Assembly: GCA_035289805.1 (NCBI GenBank)
Contig: DATDWC010000076.1
Coordinates: 1 to 10,341, forward strand
Source: DATDWC01 sp035289805
GTDB taxonomy: Bacteria; Patescibacteriota; Gracilibacteria; Peribacterales; Peribacteraceae
Length of the DNA stretch: 10,341 nucleotides
Reading direction: 5' to 3'
In this document: piece by piece, positions 5,918 to 10,341 of the stretch
Layout of the letters: every line of letters begins with the position of its first letter
Numbering within the stretch: the first letter of the stretch is position 1
Notes under the pieces: generated by a model
Seen by the model: the letters and a program-made list of their open reading frames with translations, nothing else
Database searches by the model: none
Told to the model about the DNA's origin: nothing
Program-made: the position numbers and the translations under genes

Positions 5918-8524
5918 TCACCACGTCATCCTCCTCTTCGGGAGGAGAAGCTTGAGGGTCTCAAAGAAGAGCAGGGTGCCAATTCCCCATGCAAACGGGA
6001 GTATCCACTGATTGAGCGTGAGCGGCACGATGCGGAGGAACACATTAATCGGCGAGTACACACAGAGGAAGAGGAGTGTAAATGCGATCGCAACAGCAGC
6101 GAGGAGGTATCGGTTACTGAAGAAGCCGATTCTGAGGAGCGATTGCTTGGAACGGCAAGTGAAGACGAGGCAGAGCTCGAACACAATGGAACCTGTAACG
6201 ACCATGGATCGCGCGATATCGATATCACCGTAAAGTCGCATCGCCGTGAAGAAGATGTGGAACGCGACCACAGTCGCAATGATCGCCGCAAACACAATGA
6301 ATCCAATTTCTCCGTGGAGGATGTGCTCCTTTGGAGGGCGCGGTGGGCGATTCATCACACCAGGCTCCGCTTTCTCCATCGCAAGCGCCATCGCGGGGAG
6401 GCTGTCTGTCATCAGGTTAATGAGGAGGATGTGGATTGGGAGGTACGGGAGCGGGATCGCAAAGAGAATCGAACCAAAGACCACCATGAGTTCATCGAAG
6501 TTTGCGCGGAGGAGGAACACGACAAATTTATTGATGTTGTCGTAGATTGTCCTCCCCTCTTCCACAGCAGACACAATGCTCTGGAAGTGATCATCAGTGA
6601 GGACGATCTGCGCGGTTTCCCGCGCGACATCTGTCCCCTGCATTCCCATCGCAAATCCCACATCTGCTTTCTTAAGCGCGGGCGCATCGTTCACGCCATC
6701 ACCCCCCATCGCAACGATCTCTCCGTTCTCCTGGAATGCCGTGAGGATCTTCACTTTGTGCATCGGAGAGACGCGGGCAAAGATGGAGACTGTTTGAATG
6801 TGCTTCCTCAGAGCTTCGTCTGAGAATGTATCAAGATCTTTCCCTTCCAAAACTTCACTCGAGATTCCCACACGTCCCGCAACCGCCTTGGCGGTGAGGG
6901 CATGATCACCTGTAATCATCACCGTGCGAATGCCGGCATGCTTTGCAATCGCAATAGCATCCGCCACTCCATCGCGCGGCGGATCCAGCATACCGATGAG
7001 TCCGATGAACGTTGCTTTTGCCTCTCCTTTCTCTTTCCTGGCGCATCCCAGAATTCGCAGTGCACGCCCTGCCATCGATGAATTCTGCGTCAGAATTTCT
7101 TTCTTCTCTTCAGGCGAAAGTGCACAGAGTTCTACAACGACCTCCGGCGCACCCTTCAAATACTGAATTTCCGAACCCGAACCCGAACCCCCAAGGTGCG
7201 TCGTCATCATGTACTTCTTCTCCGAAGTGAAGGGAACATCTTCTTCGAGGATAGGGAGGCGCTTCACTCCCGTGCTCTCTGCAATATGGAGGAGCCCTAT
7301 CTCCGTCGGATCACCCACCGTGAGCGAGTGCGCGTTGTTGCAGGAGGATCCAATCTGGAGGAGTAATGCAGCATTCGAAGATACCCGACCAATTTCCTTC
7401 TCCTCCCGATTCCTGATCATGAACGAGAGATGAGCGTTCCTCTCTCCCCATTTTATATGTATCACTTCGTGATCGACCCATAATTCCTGTACCTCCATCT
7501 CATTCTCCGTAATTGTTCCCGTTTTATCTGAACAGATCACAGTGACAGAACCAAGTGTCTCGACCGCGGAGAGTTCCCGTGTGAGTACCTTCCTCTTGAT
7601 CATGCGCTGCACGCCAATCGCAAGGCACACGGTCACTATAGCCGGGAGCCCCTCTGGAACTGCAGAAACTGCAAGGCTCGCAGCGGAGAGGAGCATCTCT
7701 GCGAGCGGAAGTTTTCGCAGTGCTCCTACGATGAAGATAAGACTGCAGAAGACGAGAACGACGATTCCAAGCCAGCGCCCGAGGTGAGACATCGAGCGCT
7801 CGAGCGGAGTCTCCGGATGCAGAACGGAGGAAACGAGTGTTGCGATTTTCCCGAGTTCCGTATGCGTGCCTGTAGCAGTGACGACGACAACGAGGTGCCC
7901 TCCCGTGACTACGGTGCCGCGGAACACCATGTTCTTCTGATCAGAAATTCCAGGTTCTCCCGTCAACTTCTCCGTGCTCTTACGCACAGGTTCTGATTCC
8001 CCTGTGAGTGATGCTTCATCTACGGCGGCACTCCGCACCTCTATCACGCGACCATCTGCGCTCACGGTATCCCCTTCCTCGAGGAGCAGAATGTCCCCGG
8101 GAACAAGCAGGTGCGATGGAATGACCTCCACAGCAGAGTTGCGTCGAACGCGCACACTCGGTTCACTCATCTTGGTGAGGAGTGCAATCGCATTCTCGGC
8201 TTTGCGCTCCTGGAAGAATCCAAGAATCGCATTCAGGAGGAGAATGATCGCAATTGCGATCGCATCAAAAAAATCTGTGGGCGAGAGCGCTCCTCCTTCC
8301 TCAAAAAAGGGGAGGATAATGGAGAGGAGAAGTGCGCCAAATAAAATGTACACGAGGATGCTGTTGAACTGTTTAAGGAAGAGGAGGATGAGCGAGTGCT
8401 TCTTCTTCGGGAGTTCGTTCCTGCCAAACTTGGCGAGGCGCTTTTCCGCTTCCAGAACAGAAAGTCCATCCCCTTTGACATCGAGTGCTACAAAAACTTC
8501 GTCGATGGACTGCGTCGCGTACAT
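5918..8524 (-). CDS. Calcium-type P2 cation-transporting P-type ATPase
   Basis: This 868-residue membrane pump is close to the usual bacterial P2A length. In order it has a cation ATPase N-terminal segment (to about 45), the actuator loop TGES (174-177), TM4 with PEGLP (290-294), the phosphorylation site DKTGT (333-337, D333 phosphorylated), KGAP (457-460) in the nucleotide domain, TGD (538-540), the hinge GDGVNDAPALKKADVG (608-623), and TM5-TM10. Residues equivalent to SERCA calcium ligands are all present: E291 in TM4, N675 and E678 in TM5, N703, T706 and D707 in TM6, and E783 in TM8. This argues for Ca2+ (or Mn2+) export from the cytoplasm rather than Na+/K+ or H+ pumping. The ATG at 8524 lies 8 nt downstream of a TATAAT box, so the mRNA is probably leaderless. 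It diverges from the amidase gene; no terminator hairpin is seen after its TGA. Confidence 0.93.
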   Translation of the reverse strand: MYATQSIDEVFVALDVKGDGLSVLEAEKRLAKFGRNELPKKKHSLILLFLKQFNSILVYILFGALLLSIILPFFEEGGALSPTDFFDAIAIAIILLLNAILGFFQERKAENAIALLTKMSEPSVRVRRNSAVEVIPSHLLVPGDILLLEEGDTVSADGRVIEVRSAAVDEASLTGESEPVRKSTEKLTGEPGISDQKNMVFRGTVVTGGHLVVVVTATGTHTELGKIATLVSSVLHPETPLERSMSHLGRWLGIVVLVFCSLIFIVGALRKLPLAEMLLSAASLAVSAVPEGLPAIVTVCLAIGVQRMIKRKVLTRELSAVETLGSVTVICSDKTGTITENEMEVQELWVDHEVIHIKWGERNAHLSFMIRNREEKEIGRVSSNAALLLQIGSSCNNAHSLTVGDPTEIGLLHIAESTGVKRLPILEEDVPFTSEKKYMMTTHLGGSGSGSEIQYLKGAPEVVVELCALSPEEKKEILTQNSSMAGRALRILGCARKEKGEAKATFIGLIGMLDPPRDGVADAIAIAKHAGIRTVMITGDHALTAKAVAGRVGISSEVLEGKDLDTFSDEALRKHIQTVSIFARVSPMHKVKILTAFQENGEIVAMGGDGVNDAPALKKADVGFAMGMQGTDVARETAQIVLTDDHFQSIVSAVEEGRTIYDNINKFVVFLLRANFDELMVVFGSILFAIPLPYLPIHILLINLMTDSLPAMALAMEKAEPGVMNRPPRPPKEHILHGEIGFIVFAAIIATVVAFHIFFTAMRLYGDIDIARSMVVTGSIVFELCLVFTCRSKQSLLRIGFFSNRYLLAAVAIAFTLLFLCVYSPINVFLRIVPLTLNQWILPFAWGIGTLLFFETLKLLLPKRRMTW
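7171..7188. repeat. Three tandem CCGAAC hexamers inside the ATPase gene
   Basis: Three perfect copies of CCGAAC lie in the plus strand. On the coding (minus) strand they encode a Gly-Ser-Gly-Ser-Gly-Ser run (about residues 446-451) in the nucleotide-binding domain of the P-type ATPase. The unit is a multiple of three, so gain or loss of a copy keeps the frame. It probably forms a flexible surface loop. Confidence 0.8.
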
Positions 8525-8531
8525 TTCACGG

Positions 8532-8538
8532 TATTATA
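8532..8538. promoter_or_regulatory. Overlapping divergent -10 boxes for ATPase and amidase genes
   Basis: On the minus strand TATAAT occupies 8538-8533, followed by 8 nt and the ATPase ATG at 8524. On the plus strand TATTAT occupies 8532-8537, followed by 8 nt and the amidase ATG at 8546. The two hexamers are offset by one base and equally far from their start codons, so both transcripts would begin at or within about two bases of the ATG. No good -35 hexamer is seen in either direction, and neither gene has room for a Shine-Dalgarno sequence. Sharing of one melting region suggests the two promoters compete. Confidence 0.6.
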
Positions 8539-8545
8539 ACCATAG

Positions 8546-9736
8546 ATGCACCCAAAGATCATAGGTCTCACTATCGCAACCCTCCTCCTCGTGCCACTCC
8601 TCGCAGAAGCGCGGGGTGCAACATCCGATATCCCGACGATCATCACGAGGAGAGGTTGGGGTGCGGATGAATCGCTCGGGATCGTTCAGGATCCGGAGGC
8701 AGAACTCGAACGGACCAAGAACGCCATCGATAAAAAGGGCGGGACGGTGCTGAGCGAACGTGATAAGGAATGCCAGGAAATGATCCGGAATTACCCTGAT
8801 GACTTCCGAGTAGAGCAATCCGTAATGGAAGATGAGGCAGGCAATCCCCTCGTCTGGTCGCGGCGTTACAGCGCAGCCGTCAAAATGTTCGTGATCCACC
8901 ACACGGGGGAAGAGGACGGAAGCCTCCTCGATACGCTCACTGGCCCAGAGCAGGTACGCTCGATCTACTTTACCCATGCCGTGAAAAATGGCTGGGGTGA
9001 TGTCGGTTACCACTACCTTATTGATCGTGATGGCGTGATCTACGAGGGCCGCGCGGGAGGGAAGAATATTATCGGTGCCCATGTGTACTGTGCGAATACC
9101 GGGACACTCGGCATCGCGATGATCGGGAACTTCCAGCGCAAGGAACCGACCGAAGAGCAGCTCGTGAGTCTACGGAAGCTCCTCCATCACCTCGCGGGGG
9201 AATATAACGTCGATCTCAAAGGAAAAACGCTCTACCACGGTACGTCGTTCCCCACAGTCGTCTCGCACCGCGATCTCGCAAACACGCAGTGCGCGGGCCG
9301 CACGGTGCAGCTCCTCCTCCCCGTCGTCCGCCGCCTTGCTGCTGCAAGCGATTACAAGACAAAACTCGCCACGTCGAGGGCAGGCGCTAAAGGTGCATCT
9401 GCGATCCGCAGCCTTACCCCGATGGGGGCCACCGCGCTCACGCTCCCTCCACGGGGAACTGCAGCAGTGCGGCTCCGCTTTACTGCAGGAGCAACTCCCG
9501 TTCGCACCGGTGAGAACTTAGCCGCGCTCTCTCGCTCCGATCGCATGCTCTCGATCTTCCAGAATCGAAGTGGCACCGACGTGCGTACAGTGAATGATCT
9601 GCGTGCAGATCGTGCAATCCAAGCAGGCGGGGAGATGATCATCACGCTCACGATCCTGGCCCCAAGGCAAGAAGGGCGCTACACCTTTACTGTAGGAGGA
9701 GTGACATACACCATCTCCGTTCTACGGAATAGATAG
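8546..9736 (+). CDS. Secreted N-acetylmuramoyl-L-alanine amidase (PGRP/Amidase_2 type)
   Basis: This 396-residue exported protein probably cleaves the bond between muramic acid and L-Ala in peptidoglycan. A signal peptide occupies residues 1-22 (hydrophobic 5-19, AEA before the likely cut). RRGWGAD (35-41) is the usual PGRP entry motif. The amidase core runs from about 112 to 265: VIHHT (116-120) supplies the first zinc histidine, GYHYLID (154-160) the catalytic tyrosine, and HRDLANTQC (241-249) the remaining zinc ligands H241 and C249. An insert of about 65 residues separates the entry motif from the core. C76 and C182 could form a disulfide. A beta-rich, Ig-like C-terminal domain (about 292-396) follows and may bind the cell wall; I do not recognise its family. 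The gene stands alone on the plus strand, diverging from the ATPase and converging with cutA. Its start lies 8 nt after a -10 box. Confidence 0.9.
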   Translation: MHPKIIGLTIATLLLVPLLAEARGATSDIPTIITRRGWGADESLGIVQDPEAELERTKNAIDKKGGTVLSERDKECQEMIRNYPDDFRVEQSVMEDEAGNPLVWSRRYSAAVKMFVIHHTGEEDGSLLDTLTGPEQVRSIYFTHAVKNGWGDVGYHYLIDRDGVIYEGRAGGKNIIGAHVYCANTGTLGIAMIGNFQRKEPTEEQLVSLRKLLHHLAGEYNVDLKGKTLYHGTSFPTVVSHRDLANTQCAGRTVQLLLPVVRRLAAASDYKTKLATSRAGAKGASAIRSLTPMGATALTLPPRGTAAVRLRFTAGATPVRTGENLAALSRSDRMLSIFQNRSGTDVRTVNDLRADRAIQAGGEMIITLTILAPRQEGRYTFTVGGVTYTISVLRNR

Positions 9737-9748
9737 AGCAAAATCCTT

Positions 9749-9776
9749 ATTATACTATTCAATTGAATAGTATAAT
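9749..9776. terminator. Perfect 28-bp AT-rich palindrome between convergent genes
   Basis: The half-site ATTATACTATTCAA is followed at once by its exact reverse complement. As RNA it could form a 12-bp stem with an AATT loop on either strand. It starts 12 bp after the amidase stop and ends 5 bp before the cutA stop, so a bidirectional terminator or 3'-end stabiliser is the simplest reading. The stem holds only two G-C pairs and no clear U tract follows on either strand, so it is not a classical intrinsic terminator. A protein-binding dyad is the alternative. Confidence 0.55.
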
Positions 9777-9781
9777 GCTCT

Positions 9782-10096
9782 TCATTCGCAGGATTCTTCT
9801 ATCCACCGCAAATACTCCTCGTTCCCTTCCATAATGGGAAGCGAAACAATACACGGGCAATCATAGGAGTGGAGCTCCTTTACCTTGGTGATGAGCTTTG
9901 GCACAAGATCGGCCGTCGTTTTGGCAAAGAGTACTGCCTCCTCTGCTTCTTCGATTTTTCCTTTCCAGCGATAGATCGAATGCACGTCTTTAAGAATATT
10001 GATGCATGCTGCAAGCTTTTCCTCCACAAGGATTTTCCCAATGGTCTTTGCTTCCTCAGCATCCTTGCAAGTGATGTGTAGGAGAGAAAAATTCAC
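9782..10096 (-). CDS. cutA: CutA1 family divalent-cation tolerance protein
   Basis: This 104-residue protein matches CutA1, a small, very stable ferredoxin-like-fold trimer linked to copper and other divalent-cation tolerance, with an unsettled biochemical role. Family blocks are ITCKDAEEAKTIGKILVEEK (8-27), LAACINIL (28-35), SIYRWKGKIEEAEE (40-53), FAKT (57-60), KELHSYDCPCIVSLPI (73-88) and YLRWI (95-99). The chosen start is GTG at 10096, which gives the normal family length and lies 7 nt after an extended -10. The frame is open to an ATG at 10204, but those 36 extra residues are not conserved and would span the promoter. Cys at 10, 31, 80 and 82 could contact metal. It converges with the amidase gene across the palindrome. 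Confidence 0.9.
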   Translation of the reverse strand: MNFSLLHITCKDAEEAKTIGKILVEEKLAACINILKDVHSIYRWKGKIEEAEEAVLFAKTTADLVPKLITKVKELHSYDCPCIVSLPIMEGNEEYLRWIEESCE

Positions 10097-10103
10097 GAGG
10101 GAT

Positions 10104-10112
10104 ATCCTATCA
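10104..10112 (-). promoter_or_regulatory. Extended -10 promoter of cutA
   Basis: The minus strand reads TGATAGGAT: the TG extension plus TAGGAT, which keeps T1, A2, A5 and T6 of the -10 consensus. It is followed by 7 nt and the GTG start, so the cutA transcript is probably leaderless. No Shine-Dalgarno sequence precedes the GTG. No clear -35 was found. Confidence 0.45.
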
Positions 10113-10158
10113 TTTTCAAAAAATGCATCGTATTGCCAAAGCGGTACAAAGGAACACA

Positions 10159-10186
10159 TTGACGTTAAAACAAAATCCGATAAAAT
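10159..10186 (+). promoter_or_regulatory. Sigma70-like promoter facing the right edge
   Basis: TTGACG (10159-10164), a 16-bp spacer and TAAAAT (10181-10186) each match the consensus in five of six positions, predicting a start near 10193 on the plus strand. The hexamers are embedded in an imperfect dyad, ATTGAC (10158-10163) with GTCAAT (10187-10192). The minus strand also carries a perfect TTGACA at 10191-10186, with a poor -10 at 17 bp. The interval from 10113 to 10307 holds no other gene that I can support. Confidence 0.45.
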
Positions 10187-10307
10187 GTCAATAATTCCTG
10201 ACATTCCGTAAATTCCTTCTTCAGATCATTCAAAGCACCACATTGCAGAAAGTGATCCGGCCTCCCACCCCTATCCACTGTTTTTTACTCCATTTCCCCC
10301 TCACATT

Positions 10308-10341
10308 ATGGAAAATTATCCATCCCAATTCCGACCAGGAT
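10308..10341 (+). CDS. Possible 5' end of a gene leaving the window
   Basis: An ATG at 10308 opens a frame of 11 codons (MENYPSQFRPG) that runs off the right edge without a stop. It is the only plausible start downstream of the plus-strand promoter at 10159-10186, which would give a leader of about 115 nt. There is no Shine-Dalgarno sequence and no -10 box at leaderless distance. Too little is present to name a product. Confidence 0.25.
   Translation, partial: MENYPSQFRPG

Noticed and set aside
10262..10280. TGGAT/TGGGA direct repeats on the minus strand resembling MraZ-box spacing
   Set aside because: No mraZ or cell-wall-division gene follows on that strand; the next gene is cutA, and the match is loose.
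10230..10286. Possible intrinsic terminator before the six-T run
   Set aside because: Only a four-base stem (AGTG/CACT) can be drawn around a long loop, which is too weak to call.
1..10341. CRISPR array, insertion sequence or prophage
   Set aside because: There are no spaced direct repeats, transposase or integrase motifs, or phage genes anywhere in the window.

Overview
The window is a compact stretch of bacterial chromosome with roughly even base composition. Genes are packed with gaps of about 20 bp or overlaps of a few bases. UGA works as a stop: the 7TM gene, the P-type ATPase and cutA all end in TGA at the expected family C-terminus, so a code that reassigns UGA is unlikely. Clear Shine-Dalgarno sequences are missing, several starts sit 7-8 nt downstream of a -10 box (leaderless mRNAs), and GTG starts are used. 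With the gene content, this suggests a Patescibacteria/CPR-type genome, possibly Peribacteria-like. That placement is inference and weak.

Left half, minus strand (5798 down to 1): a five-gene operon read from an extended -10 promoter at 5790-5798. In transcription order it holds a short ribosome hibernation factor (5762-5409); a secreted/membrane protein with signal peptide, PKD-like domain, alpha/beta domain and C-terminal 7TM_transglut-type membrane domain (5385-3877); a 784-aa fusion of a RimK-like ATP-grasp ligase, a degenerate retropepsin-like domain and a QEGLA-type (DUF1704/MATCAP) metallopeptidase (3880-1526); a short MscS-like membrane protein (1508-669); and an N-formylglutamate amidohydrolase-family enzyme that runs off the left edge (647-1). 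An amide-bond ligase, a peptidase, an amide hydrolase of the N-acyl-glutamate type and a dedicated membrane partner together suggest an uncharacterised system that adds and removes an amino acid or peptide tag, possibly tied to dormancy or envelope stress. This is the most interesting part of the window.

Middle: a plus-strand tRNA-Glu(CTC) at 5832-5908 lies between the operon promoter and the 3' end of a minus-strand calcium-type P2 ATPase (8524-5918).

Right part: the ATPase and a plus-strand secreted peptidoglycan amidase (8546-9736) diverge from a 21-bp intergenic region in which two -10 boxes overlap, each 8 nt from its ATG. The amidase converges with cutA (10096-9782), and a perfect 28-bp AT-rich palindrome lies between them. 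Upstream of cutA are its own extended -10, a plus-strand sigma70-like promoter, and a possible gene start at 10308.
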